From assembly GCF_007859715.1 (NCBI RefSeq), contig NZ_SJPG01000001.1:1178001-1242000 (forward strand): DNA of 64,000 nucleotides, given 5' to 3'. Positions 33,437 through 41,548 of the stretch are shown piece by piece. Position 1 is the first letter of the stretch. Every line of letters begins with the position of its first letter. Origin of the DNA: Rubinisphaera italica. GTDB lineage: Bacteria > Planctomycetota > Planctomycetia > Planctomycetales > Planctomycetaceae. The translations under genes and the position numbers were made by a program. The notes beneath the pieces are model-generated. The model worked only from the letters and a program-made list of their open reading frames with translations, had not been told where the DNA came from and ran no database searches.

Positions 33437-35680
33437 TTATCCCTTTATGAAAAGCATCCCAATCTGGTATGTCAGCAGTGCTCCCAAATAGGCGAGGGTG
33501 GTCATGTAAGTGAAGGAGAAAATCGGCCATTTCCAAGAATTTGTCTCGCGTCGCATCACCATTAGCGTCGCTCCGCACTGGGCACATAAGGCGAAGAAAA
33601 CCATCACCGATAACGCGACCGGAATATTGAAAACAGGTTCTCCATTGCTGTGACGAGCTGATTTCAGCCGATCTCTCAATTGAGGATCTTCTTCGTCAAC
33701 ATCTCCTCCAAGGCTGTAAATGGTGCCCAATGTTCCCACAATCACTTCACGTGCCGGGAACGATGCCAACACTCCAACGCCAATCCGCCAGTCCCATCCG
33801 AGCGGGCGGACGACAGGTTCAATCGCATGGCCAGCTCGTCCCAGAAAACTTTCATTCAGCAATGAGGCAGCCAAAACTCTGCGTTGTTCCTGAAGCTGAT
33901 CTTCCGCGGGACTCCCTTCTTCAATTGTTCCACCTTCCAGCTGTGCGTCAACCTGATCAAGCTTCTGGTGGTCGCCAGGGAAATAGCCGGCTGCCCAGAC
34001 GACGACTGTTGTCAGGAAAATCAAAGTCCCTGCTCGCATCACAAACGCTTTCGAGCGATCGTAAACGCGGTCGAACACTACCCGAATTGAAGGAAGTTTG
34101 AAGCTTGGCAATTCCATCACAAAGGGAGCGGGTTCCCCTTTGAACCAGGTTTTCTTGAGCAGCCAGGCAATTGGTACCGCAACAACGGCTCCCAGAATGT
34201 AGAAGATGAACAGCACAATGGCTTGTGTCTTGATCCATGTTCCGAATAGGGAATCGTTCGGAATAAACGCATTGATCATCAGCAGATAAACGGGCAATCG
34301 AGCCGAGCAACTCATGAGCGGAGCCACCAGAATTGTGACGAATCGATCTTTGCGATCTTCAATGGTTCGTGTTGCCATGATGCCGGGAATCGCACAGGCG
34401 TAGGAAGACATCAGCGGCACAAAAGATTTCCCGCTCAGGCCGACCCGTGTCATCAGACGATCCATAATGTAAGCCGCGCGGGACATGTAGCCGCAGTCTT
34501 CAAGAATGGCAATGAATAAAAACAGGATGGCAATTTGGGGCAGGAAGACAACGACTGATCCCACGCCTCCAATCAGTCCATCAATAATCAAACTTCTTAA
34601 GGCACCGGGAGCCATCAAATCCATCACGAAATCTGCGGACATTTCCTGCAGCGATTCAATCGCGTCCATCAAGGGGCCAGCCCACGTGTAAATCGCCTGG
34701 AACATTAAGAACATAATCGCTGCAAAAAAGACAGGTCCCCAGAAGCGATGGGTTAACCATTGGTCGAGGGTGTCTTTCTTGGTTTTCAATACCTGTTCAG
34801 GCTTTGTGACCAAGCCGTCAAGAGTCTGTTTGACCCATTGATATCGCACGCGAGGTTCAATTGCCGGGATTGGGCAATCTTTGGAGGCAAGCTCTGTTCT
34901 CAAATTTGCAATGAAGGAATTAAGCGACTGGTCTTCCTTCAAAACTTCCCGTTCGGTTTCGCCGTGCACATCGAGCAGCAATCGCTCGGCTAGAAAATGG
35001 GGCAGGGGAAGCCCGGTTCGTTTTTCGACTTCTTCCTGAAGTTGTTCTTTCGCTTCACGAAAGCTGTCCGGGAATAATTTCGGAGGGATGAAATCGGCTT
35101 TCGAACAGTTTTCAACCAGTGAAACAATTTCTGATTTGAGCTTATCGAGGCCAATCCCTTTTCGAGCTGAGGTCGGAACGACTTTTACGCCGAGCCGATT
35201 TTCCAGTTCCTGAACATCAATCGCGATGTCCCGCTTCAAAACTTCGTCCCACATGTTGAGGACAAGAATTGCGGGGATTCCCAGGTCGAGAATCTGGCTG
35301 AACAAATACAGATTTCGATCCAGATTTGTGGCATCGACTATGCAGATCACACCATCAATTGGCTCTGCTTTTTTTTGTGTTCCCAGAAGCACGCGAACCG
35401 AAACCATTTCATCGGCTGTTCGCGGAGAAAGGCTGTAGGTACCAGGAAGATCGATCAGCTGAATTTCGCGACCTTGGAAACGGAAGCGTCCCACCTTCTT
35501 TTCGACGGTCACGCCGGGATAGTTTCCGACCTGAGCATTCATACCAGCCAGAGCATTAAATAGTGTGCTCTTGCCGGTATTAGGGTTACCAATGACTGCA
35601 ATGGCATGGGAGGTATGTGTTTTTTTGCCGGAAACTGCAGGTTTCCCGGTCGTTTCTGACTTGGAACCCGGAACAGTCAT
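33437..35680 (-). CDS. feoB: Ferrous iron transporter FeoB
   Basis: A 747-residue inner-membrane Fe(II) transporter. The N-terminal G domain has G-N-P-N-T-G-K-S-T (G1, near residue 32), D-L-P-G-T-Y-S-L (G3) and N-M-W-D-E (G4). A helical GDI-like spacer and a membrane domain with two Gate motifs follow, including C-G-Y-M-S-R-A-A and S-C-S-A-R-L-P-V-Y. The usual length is about 700-780 residues. Upstream are two feoA genes, and a small FeoB-associated gene follows. The operon is preceded by Fur-like palindromes (36269-36338), so repression by iron-loaded Fur is likely. Confidence 0.97.
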   Translation of the reverse strand: MTVPGSKSETTGKPAVSGKKTHTSHAIAVIGNPNTGKSTLFNALAGMNAQVGNYPGVTVEKKVGRFRFQGREIQLIDLPGTYSLSPRTADEMVSVRVLLGTQKKAEPIDGVICIVDATNLDRNLYLFSQILDLGIPAILVLNMWDEVLKRDIAIDVQELENRLGVKVVPTSARKGIGLDKLKSEIVSLVENCSKADFIPPKLFPDSFREAKEQLQEEVEKRTGLPLPHFLAERLLLDVHGETEREVLKEDQSLNSFIANLRTELASKDCPIPAIEPRVRYQWVKQTLDGLVTKPEQVLKTKKDTLDQWLTHRFWGPVFFAAIMFLMFQAIYTWAGPLMDAIESLQEMSADFVMDLMAPGALRSLIIDGLIGGVGSVVVFLPQIAILFLFIAILEDCGYMSRAAYIMDRLMTRVGLSGKSFVPLMSSYACAIPGIMATRTIEDRKDRFVTILVAPLMSCSARLPVYLLMINAFIPNDSLFGTWIKTQAIVLFIFYILGAVVAVPIAWLLKKTWFKGEPAPFVMELPSFKLPSIRVVFDRVYDRSKAFVMRAGTLIFLTTVVVWAAGYFPGDHQKLDQVDAQLEGGTIEEGSPAEDQLQEQRRVLAASLLNESFLGRAGHAIEPVVRPLGWDWRIGVGVLASFPAREVIVGTLGTIYSLGGDVDEEDPQLRDRLKSARHSNGEPVFNIPVALSVMVFFALCAQCGATLMVMRRETNSWKWPIFSFTYMTTLAYLGALLTYQIGMLFIKG

Positions 35681-35727
35681 CGTGAAAAATCCTCATCAGA
35701 GAGCTATTTTACAGCTGGTAGGCAGAA

Positions 35728-35961
35728 TTATTGGGTGGGGAGTCGCACGGAAATGCGTGAGGCTTCAACTTTTCGCAGAGAGATCTGGCAACCTGAAACG
35801 CGATATTCCAAGGGATCGCCCAGAGGAGCCCGTCCGATCATTTCAATTGGTTCTTCGGGGAGCAGACCCATTTCCATGAGTCGCATTGCGATTGAATCCG
35901 TTCCATCGACCGATTCAATAATCGCTTGATCTCCTTCTCGCAGTTCGCTCAGCAGGGGCAT
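35728..35961 (-). CDS. feoA: FeoA domain protein (second of two)
   Basis: A 77-residue SH3-like FeoA protein. It shows the family pattern L-x-E-L-x-x-G, R-L-M-E-M-G-L-L-P and G-D-P-L-E-Y-R-V-S-G-C-Q-I-S-L-R at the end. It is the better match to canonical FeoA of the two copies. FeoA is cytosolic and needed for FeoB-dependent iron uptake. Encoded 47 bp upstream of feoB. Confidence 0.92.
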   Translation of the reverse strand: MPLLSELREGDQAIIESVDGTDSIAMRLMEMGLLPEEPIEMIGRAPLGDPLEYRVSGCQISLRKVEASRISVRLPTQ

Positions 35962-35991
35962 GAAAGTTCCGTTATCAGCTATTTAGAATTC

Positions 35992-36246
35992 TTAAATCAA
36001 CTGAGTCGTCGAGCCGACAGAAACCAGAATCATGGCCGCCTGACCACAACGCAGCAATAAATCACGACCATCGATATTCACGAGAATCGGTGAGTCATTT
36101 CGCTTGAGTGTAATTTTGCAGCCACAGCAAATGCCCATCTCGTTGAGGCGATGAACGGTCCGTTCGTCGCCGGAAATGTCGACAATTGTGCCGCGCTCTC
36201 CACGTTGAAGGCATTCGACCGGGATTACACTCAGTCCGCAACTCAT
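35992..36246 (-). CDS. feoA: FeoA domain protein (first of two, Cys-rich variant)
   Basis: An 84-residue FeoA-like protein with R-G-E-R-G-T-I-V-D-I-S-G and H-R-L-N-E-M-G-I-C-C-G-C-K, ending in L-L-R-C-G-Q-A-A-M-I. Unlike the second copy it is Cys-rich (C3, C12, and the C-C-G-C cluster in the middle), which could allow metal or redox sensing; this is an inference. It is the first gene of the feo operon, 30 bp ahead of the second feoA. Confidence 0.85.
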   Translation of the reverse strand: MSCGLSVIPVECLQRGERGTIVDISGDERTVHRLNEMGICCGCKITLKRNDSPILVNIDGRDLLLRCGQAAMILVSVGSTTQLI

Positions 36247-36268
36247 AGGATTGACTTTCGTTGAACTC

Positions 36269-36281
36269 GAGATTCAATCTG
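36269..36281 (-). promoter_or_regulatory. Second Fur-like palindrome upstream of feo
   Basis: GAGATTCAATCTG (AGATT-C-AATCT core, perfect 5-1-5) lies about 23-35 bp before the first feoA start. It shares the A-x-T-C-A-A-T-C-T core with the stronger box at 36324-36338. Binding here would cover the likely promoter or leader. Confidence 0.45.
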
Positions 36282-36323
36282 CTTTTGGATTTAATAGTTT
36301 CACTTTATTCAGGATGTCGAAAG

Positions 36324-36338
36324 TGAGACTCAATCTCA
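36324..36338 (-). promoter_or_regulatory. Fur-box-like 7-1-7 palindrome upstream of feo
   Basis: TGAGACT-C-AATCTCA is a 15-bp 7-1-7 palindrome with one imperfect pair. It agrees with the Fur consensus TGATAATNATTATCA at 11 of 14 non-spacer positions. It lies 78 bp upstream of the first feoA. Iron-dependent repression of the operon is therefore likely, but no Fur gene is in the window. Confidence 0.65.
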
Positions 36339-36641
36339 ATGCTCTTATGTTAGATCGTCAATCCGTCCATTGCAACGCTATAAGTAATCAAATTTTTCTG
36401 CACAGGGAAACTATGTGGGAATGGGAGGGATCAAAATCCTGTCTGCTGAACAAATTGACCTGCGACATTTGGGTAATTTGCATGCGAACTCTGTTTTTGA
36501 CTCGCCTGCTGGCTTGTTCGACGAGTCTTTTGCGGTTACTTTCCTGAAAGCGAACACGTGTTGTTTGTGTGATCATTTTACGTCTGTAGGCATTGCAAAA
36601 AATTTGCCTCTGTTTTCGAGGCAGTGTGGATAGTTACCCTT

Positions 36642-37892
36642 ATGGTCGATGGAAATTCATATACGGATCGGATCGTCATTACCGGAGTAGGCTTGACCTC
36701 TCCGAATGGCAATTCGCTTTCGGAATTTCGTCAGAATCTTCTGAGCGGAAAATCAGGCGTTGTTCCTTATCAGACTCGCTACATGGGAGACGTTCTGGCT
36801 GGAGTCTGTGATTTCGATACACTCAAGTATCAGAAACGGAAAGACTTACGACGTGGGACGCGTGTAGGGTCGGTTTCCGTTTATTGTGCAAATGAAGCGA
36901 TTATCGATTCTGGTCTCGACTGGCCGAATGTTGAAAAAGATCGTGTTGGCGTTTATCTGGGAATCACTGAACACGGCAATGTCGAGACGGAAAACGAAGT
37001 CTACGAAATTTCTCAGTTCGATTACGACACGTCTGTCTGGACGCATCATCACAATCCCCGCACGGTCGCCAATAATGCTGCAGGGGAAGTGACGATCAAT
37101 CTGGGCATTACTGGCCCCCATTTGACGATCGGAGCGGCCTGTGCCGCTGGAAATGCCGGATTTATTCAAGCTGCTCAAATGCTGCGATTACGCGAAGTCG
37201 ATCTTGCTATCGCCGGAGGTGTTTCCGAGAGTATTCATACCTTCGGGATTTTCGCCAGTTTCCAAAGCCAGGGAGCTTTGGCTCGGCATGAGGATCCTAC
37301 AAAAGCCAGCCGGCCATTTGATAAAGATCGAAATGGTATCGTTGTGGCTGAAGGGGGCGGCATCTGCACTGTCGAACGACTCGACGATGCTCTGGCTCGC
37401 GGGGCTAAAATATACGGGGAAATCATCGGTTACGCGATGAATTCGGATGCCAAAGATTTCGTGTTGCCAGATTCGAATCGGCAGGAACAATGTATTCGCC
37501 TGGCTCTGAAACGAGCGGGTATTACACCGGATGATATCGATATTGTGAGCAGTCATGCGACCGCGACCGAGCAGGGCGATATTGAAGAATCTCGCGCATT
37601 GAGAAATGTTTTCGGTGGTTGCGAGAATGTTGCGATCAATAATACAAAGAGTTTTATTGGTCATGCGATGGGAGCAGCCGGAGCCTTGGAGCTTCTGGGA
37701 AACATCCCATCATTTGAAGACAATACCGTTCACGCTACAATCAACCTCGACAACATCGATCCTGAGTGTGCTCTGGATCAACTCGTGGTCAATCATCCTC
37801 TGAAAAAACCGAACATTCAGTGCATTCTCAACAATTCGTTTGGGATGCTCGGTATCAATTCGGTAGTGATAGTCAAAAAATACACTGAATAA
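36642..37892 (+). CDS. Beta-ketoacyl-ACP synthase (KAS II/FabF-like)
   Basis: A 416-residue thiolase-fold condensing enzyme. Catalytic Cys167 lies in G-A-A-C-A-A-G-N-A. His305 lies in S-S-H-A-T-A-T-E-Q-G-D, where primary FabF has H-G-T-S-T. Lys336 and His341 lie in N-T-K-S-F-I-G-H-A-M-G-A-A-G. So the C-H-H triad is complete. It joins acyl units with malonyl-ACP. The next gene encodes an acyl carrier protein and the third a CrtI-type oxidoreductase, so a specialised fatty-acid or polyene pathway is more likely than housekeeping synthesis. The start is uncertain: GTG 36624 or ATG 36642. Confidence 0.9.
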   Translation: MVDGNSYTDRIVITGVGLTSPNGNSLSEFRQNLLSGKSGVVPYQTRYMGDVLAGVCDFDTLKYQKRKDLRRGTRVGSVSVYCANEAIIDSGLDWPNVEKDRVGVYLGITEHGNVETENEVYEISQFDYDTSVWTHHHNPRTVANNAAGEVTINLGITGPHLTIGAACAAGNAGFIQAAQMLRLREVDLAIAGGVSESIHTFGIFASFQSQGALARHEDPTKASRPFDKDRNGIVVAEGGGICTVERLDDALARGAKIYGEIIGYAMNSDAKDFVLPDSNRQEQCIRLALKRAGITPDDIDIVSSHATATEQGDIEESRALRNVFGGCENVAINNTKSFIGHAMGAAGALELLGNIPSFEDNTVHATINLDNIDPECALDQLVVNHPLKKPNIQCILNNSFGMLGINSVVIVKKYTE

Positions 37893-37988
37893 AGTGTCTT
37901 ATTTTCAGAGGGCATCAGTCACCTGAGATCGAACGATTTCGGCTGTTAATCAGGTGAATAGTTACACAACTTAATGGAGAGTTCCCGC

Positions 37989-38240
37989 ATGTCACCGGCA
38001 GAAATCCGGCAGGTTATTATTGATATTCTCGCCAAAATCGCACCCGATGAAGACCTGTCCAATCTGGATGATGAAAAGCCATTTCGTGAGCAAATGGAAC
38101 TCGATTCAATGGACTTTCTCGACATCGTGATGGAGTTGCGAAAGCTCTATCGTATTCAGATTCCGGAAGAGGATTATCACAATCTGGTCTCAATGAACAG
38201 TACGGTCACCTACTTGACGCCACGGCTCAAAGACGCGTGA
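37989..38240 (+). CDS. Acyl carrier protein
   Basis: An 83-residue acyl carrier protein. Ser40 in M-E-L-D-S-M-D-F-L-D is the phosphopantetheine site. The acidic helix II (D-F-L-D-I-V-M-E-L) and the C-terminal Y-L-T-P-R-L are as expected. It differs from primary AcpP enough to suggest a dedicated carrier. ATG 37989 has GGAG about 8 nt upstream, which favours it over the ATG at 37974. It lies 96 bp after the ketoacyl synthase. Confidence 0.9.
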   Translation: MSPAEIRQVIIDILAKIAPDEDLSNLDDEKPFREQMELDSMDFLDIVMELRKLYRIQIPEEDYHNLVSMNSTVTYLTPRLKDA

Positions 38241-38276
38241 GTTGAATTCAGTCTGCCTGAACGAGTTATTTTATGA

Positions 38277-38360
38277 GGGTGGCGGGGGCGCTCTCGAAGA
38301 GAAGTCCCCGAGCTCAAAACATCCGGGGGCATCCGCTAACGCGGAGCGCCCCCGCCACCC
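38277..38360. repeat. GC-rich perfect 17-bp inverted repeat
   Basis: GGGTGGCGGGGGCGCTC at 38277-38293 is exactly complementary to 38344-38360, with 50 bp between. It lies in the gap between the acyl carrier protein and oxidoreductase genes. The local GC content is far above that of its neighbours, suggesting a mobile or dispersed element. An open frame runs through it but is not expected to be translated. Confidence 0.9.
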
Positions 38361-38416
38361 AGAAGATTAACTTGTGGCTGCTCATTATCTTACGGATACT
38401 GTCGGAGTTCGGATTC

Positions 38417-39802
38417 TTGCATTATGAAACGATTATCATCGGAGCCGGGTTGTCGGGCTTGGCAGCCGGGATTCGTTTGGCGTATTTCGATCAGAGCGTC
38501 TGCATTTTAGAGCGTCACACGACCATCGGCGGCCTGAATTCGTTTTATCGTCTCCGTGGTCGCAATCACGATGTTGGCCTGCACGCCGTAACGAATTTTG
38601 CAAAACCGGGAACCAAGTCCGGTCCTTTGAGTAAATTGCTGCGTCAGTTACGTCTGTCCTGGGATGACTTTTCCCTGTGTGAACAGAATGGCTCATCGGT
38701 TGTATTTCCGGGGGCTTCACTTAAGTTCGATAACGATTTCTCGCTGCTGGAGTCGGAAGTTGCAGAGAGTTTTCCTCAGCAAATCGACAATTTCAGACGT
38801 CTGCATCAATTTCTGCTTGAATTCAACGAACTCGATCTGTCTCAAGAAGCGGTCTCTGCCCGGAAAGCGGTTGCTGAATTTATTACGGATCCCTTATTAC
38901 TTGATATGCTGTTCTGTCCGCTCATGTTTTATGGCAGTGCTCGCGCAGACGACATGGACCTGAATCAGTTCGTGGTCATGTACAAGAGCATCTACATGGA
39001 GGGCTTCGGACGTCCTTTCAAAGGCGTGCGGCCGATTATGAAGGCTCTCGTTCGAAAATACAAAGAATCGGGCGGTATCCTCAAGCTGAGAGCCGGTGTG
39101 CAGGAGATACTGCTGGATGGCAATCGAGCCGTCGGTGTTCGACTCGATGACGGGACCGAAATTGCTGCGGATCGTGTCCTTTCCTCTGCTGGGCTGGCAG
39201 AAACATCGAACCTGTGCAAAGACCAGCTTCCGATCGAACCTTCAGAGCGTCAGCCCGGAGTTGTGACGTTCAATGAAATGATTGATGTGATCGATACCGA
39301 GCCGGCTGACCTGGGGCACGATCAAACAATCATCTTTTTCAGTGAAACCGAAGAGTTTCATTACCAGAAGCCTGATCAACCCTGCGATTTGCGCAGTGGA
39401 ATTATCTGTTCTCCGAATAACTTTCAGTACGGAGAACGGCTCGAAGAAGGGATTGTTCGCATCACGGCTCTAGCCAATCATGACTACTGGCTGGGACTGG
39501 AAGATGATGCTTATCAGGCCGCTAAGCAGGTGTGGGCCGATAAAATTCGGGAAACATCGTTGAAGTATCTACCCGATTATCGGTCTCACATTCTCGATAC
39601 CGATTCCTTCACACCTCGAACGATTAAACGCTTCACCTGGCACGAAAACGGCTGCGTTTACGGCGCCCCGGTAAAACGACTCGATGGCACAACGGGCATT
39701 GACCATTTGTACCTATGTGGCACCGATCAGGGGTTTCTGGGGATCATTGGCTCAATGCTTTCTGGAATTACTATGGCCAATAACCATTGTTTGATGGGGT
39801 AA
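38417..39802 (+). CDS. CrtI-type [12 protein letters not shown] oxidoreductase (phytoene desaturase-like)
   Basis: A 461-residue flavoprotein. The dinucleotide-binding motif I-I-I-G-A-G-L-S-G-L-A-A-G lies at the very N-terminus, followed by L-E-R-H-T-T-I-G-G-L-N and H-D-V-G-L-H. The C-terminal FAD segment is L-Y-L-C-G-T-D-Q-G-F-L-G. Relatives desaturate, isomerise or saturate polyenes (phytoene, retinol). The frame opens at 38273, but that part reads through a palindromic repeat. The TTG at 38417, nine bases after GGAG, gives the expected N-terminus. It is the third gene of a ketoacyl synthase-ACP set. Confidence 0.85.
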   Translation: MHYETIIIGAGLSGLAAGIRLAYFDQSVCILERHTTIGGLNSFYRLRGRNHDVGLHAVTNFAKPGTKSGPLSKLLRQLRLSWDDFSLCEQNGSSVVFPGASLKFDNDFSLLESEVAESFPQQIDNFRRLHQFLLEFNELDLSQEAVSARKAVAEFITDPLLLDMLFCPLMFYGSARADDMDLNQFVVMYKSIYMEGFGRPFKGVRPIMKALVRKYKESGGILKLRAGVQEILLDGNRAVGVRLDDGTEIAADRVLSSAGLAETSNLCKDQLPIEPSERQPGVVTFNEMIDVIDTEPADLGHDQTIIFFSETEEFHYQKPDQPCDLRSGIICSPNNFQYGERLEEGIVRITALANHDYWLGLEDDAYQAAKQVWADKIRETSLKYLPDYRSHILDTDSFTPRTIKRFTWHENGCVYGAPVKRLDGTTGIDHLYLCGTDQGFLGIIGSMLSGITMANNHCLMG

Positions 39803-39928
39803 TTCCAGTTCGCTTGGGACAGATTTCTCTTCAAGTTTCCCTGTCTGAAAAGTCGATGAACAGAAATACTGATAATGGTTTCATGAGGAAATCATCCATT
39901 TCGATTACGGCTCCAGGGAAGGTTGTCG

Positions 39929-40147
39929 ATGCGAACACGACTTAAACTCTATACGGGCGAAGAAGATACCGGCTACGCCGAAGCACCTCAGGTTAAGGTT
40001 CGCCTGGACGAAGTGTGCGATATCCTCATCGAAGCTTCCCGATTCCGTCGAACCTGGCTTTCTGACTTCGAAGGTGAAGAAATTCAGGTTTCAGAAGACC
40101 TGTACGAAGTGATCTCAGCTTATCGCCAACTCCGTCCCGGTGCCTGA
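39929..40147 (+). CDS. Small conserved-looking protein of unknown function
   Basis: A 72-residue acidic protein without signal or membrane segment: R-T-R-L-K-L-Y-T-G-E-E-D-T-G-Y, then Y-R-Q-L-R-P-G at the end. It is unrecognised, but ATG 39929 is preceded by a good AGGGAAGG site about 6 nt upstream, and composition is like its neighbours. A stem-forming repeat follows it. Confidence 0.6.
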   Translation: MRTRLKLYTGEEDTGYAEAPQVKVRLDEVCDILIEASRFRRTWLSDFEGEEIQVSEDLYEVISAYRQLRPGA

Positions 40148-40172
40148 TATCGCTCAAAATAAGTATCAACTT

Positions 40173-40235
40173 ACAAGCACGAAGCGCAAGCGAGTGAGTC
40201 AGTGAATATCACACTCTCTTGCACTTCGTGCTTGT
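40173..40235. repeat. ACAAGCACGAAG inverted repeat
   Basis: The 24-base arms at 40173-40196 and 40212-40235 are complementary at 21 of 24 positions, with a 15-base loop. Pieces of the same motif (AAGCGCAAGCGAGTG) occur near 25085 and 25210. It lies between two plus-strand genes and could form an mRNA 3' hairpin. Confidence 0.75.
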
Positions 40236-40265
40236 ACCGTTTACGCTTAATTATAAGAACTTCCC

Positions 40266-40730
40266 ATGATCATCAGCAGACCGTTTCTGAGACGCTTGCT
40301 GGCTTCCAGCCTGATCTCTGCTGGGATCGTGATGCTATTTCTCCTGATTATCATTGGCTACCAGAGAAGTCAGATTTCGGTCCGCTCACAGATCTATCTG
40401 CGGAAAATCATTCAGCGTGATTTTCCAGAGGAATTTCAAAATTCTCAGGGATTACGAGTCGTCACTGAGAAAATCGCTATTAATGACGATCAAGCCATCG
40501 CCACGGTGAAAATTTCTCAGCAGCAGTCCTGGTTAAGAACTGAATTGCAACTCACTCGTCAAGATGCCAGTGGATGGCAAGTCAGAGGAGTATTGGGCCT
40601 GAGTTCAGCAGACTTTCCTGCCGTTAATACTCATAAAGCCAACCCAGCTCAGCAGTTTGATCATTCCCTGAACCAGGAATTGAAGACGGCTTTCGGTGGG
40701 ACCCAGGGAATTGTTATTCAGCGATATTAG
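40266..40730 (+). CDS. Membrane-anchored protein of unknown function
   Basis: A 154-residue protein with one N-terminal membrane segment (about 13-32) and a soluble domain of about 115 residues. The pattern V-R-S-Q-I-Y-L-R-K-I-I-Q-R-D-F and a set of short strands (A-I-A-T-V-K-I, W-Q-V-R-G-V-L-G-L) suggest an exported alpha/beta domain. No family is recognised. It converges with the FHA gene. Confidence 0.65.
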   Translation: MIISRPFLRRLLASSLISAGIVMLFLLIIIGYQRSQISVRSQIYLRKIIQRDFPEEFQNSQGLRVVTEKIAINDDQAIATVKISQQQSWLRTELQLTRQDASGWQVRGVLGLSSADFPAVNTHKANPAQQFDHSLNQELKTAFGGTQGIVIQRY

Positions 40731-40760
40731 TGTGAACAGATTTGAATCTTAGCGGTTGGC

Positions 40761-41363
40761 TTAGAGGTCACTCAGGAAGCGGTCGTAAGCATCGTCCTCA
40801 TCGGAAACCGTTTTTACATCGGCATCAGAGGAGACACCTGCCATGAACGAATCATCTTCCTCGGCTTCTTCATCGATGAGATCGTCAAGTTCATCTTCTG
40901 TGAACTGAATTGGAGAATCGTCGTCAGAAGACTCAAGTTCACCAACCGAGATCGTTTCTTCATCGTGTGAAATTGGGGGAACCGTTGATGTTAATTCCAC
41001 GTCACCATTGATGGTGTCTTCAGAGACAGATGAGAGCGTTTCATCCATAGCCGCAGATTCGTTCAAATCGTGAATTCGAATCGAAAAGGCAGCAGGACCA
41101 AGACGAATAATGTCTCCTTCATTCAACTGATAAGGTTGATGAGGTTCCAGCTTATTCTGATTGAGATAAGTCCCGTTTGTGCTCCCCAGATCGATGAGAT
41201 GAGCTTCGTCATGATCGACTTCGATACGACAATGCTCTCGACTCAGTTCATTGGAGACGACTCGAATATCACAATGATTCTGACGACCGATGATTGCTCG
41301 TTCTCGAATTATCAAACGCTTCACGTTTGATCGCTTATTGCTGACTTCGAGTTCGATATACAT
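40761..41363 (-). CDS. FHA-domain protein with acidic tail
   Basis: A 200-residue protein. Residues 1-100 form a forkhead-associated phosphothreonine-binding domain: R-A-I-I-G-R, then S-R-E-H-C-R-I, and D-L-G-S-T-N-G-T-Y-L-N. The remaining 100 residues are rich in Asp, Glu and Ser and probably disordered. FHA domains read Ser/Thr kinase signals; no kinase is adjacent. It is 185 bp from the anchored PpiD/SurA-like gene on the same strand. Confidence 0.9.
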   Translation of the reverse strand: MYIELEVSNKRSNVKRLIIRERAIIGRQNHCDIRVVSNELSREHCRIEVDHDEAHLIDLGSTNGTYLNQNKLEPHQPYQLNEGDIIRLGPAAFSIRIHDLNESAAMDETLSSVSEDTINGDVELTSTVPPISHDEETISVGELESSDDDSPIQFTEDELDDLIDEEAEEDDSFMAGVSSDADVKTVSDEDDAYDRFLSDL

Positions 41364-41548
41364 AAGTGTATTCCGGCAGGGAGTTTCAGATGGGATAATA
41401 TTCTGAGGAGTGCTTTCAAAAGCCTATCAATAAATAGACATGCTTTCAATACCATTTTTTGAAAGTAATTTTAATCCCTATTTTTCGAGTTCAGTCGGAG
41501 ATTTCAAGCCAGAATAGGAATTGGTCTCCAGGAATCGCTCAGATAGAC

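Larger units (their letters stand above)
36247..36641. other. Divergent regulatory region, feo operon/ketoacyl synthase
   Basis: It holds the Fur-like boxes on the feo side. On the ketoacyl-synthase side, a TGCCTC/GAGGCA hairpin at 36605-36623 lies just before the start and would mask a GAGG ribosome-binding-like sequence. No gene is supported; the short open frames here have no motifs. Confidence 0.55.
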
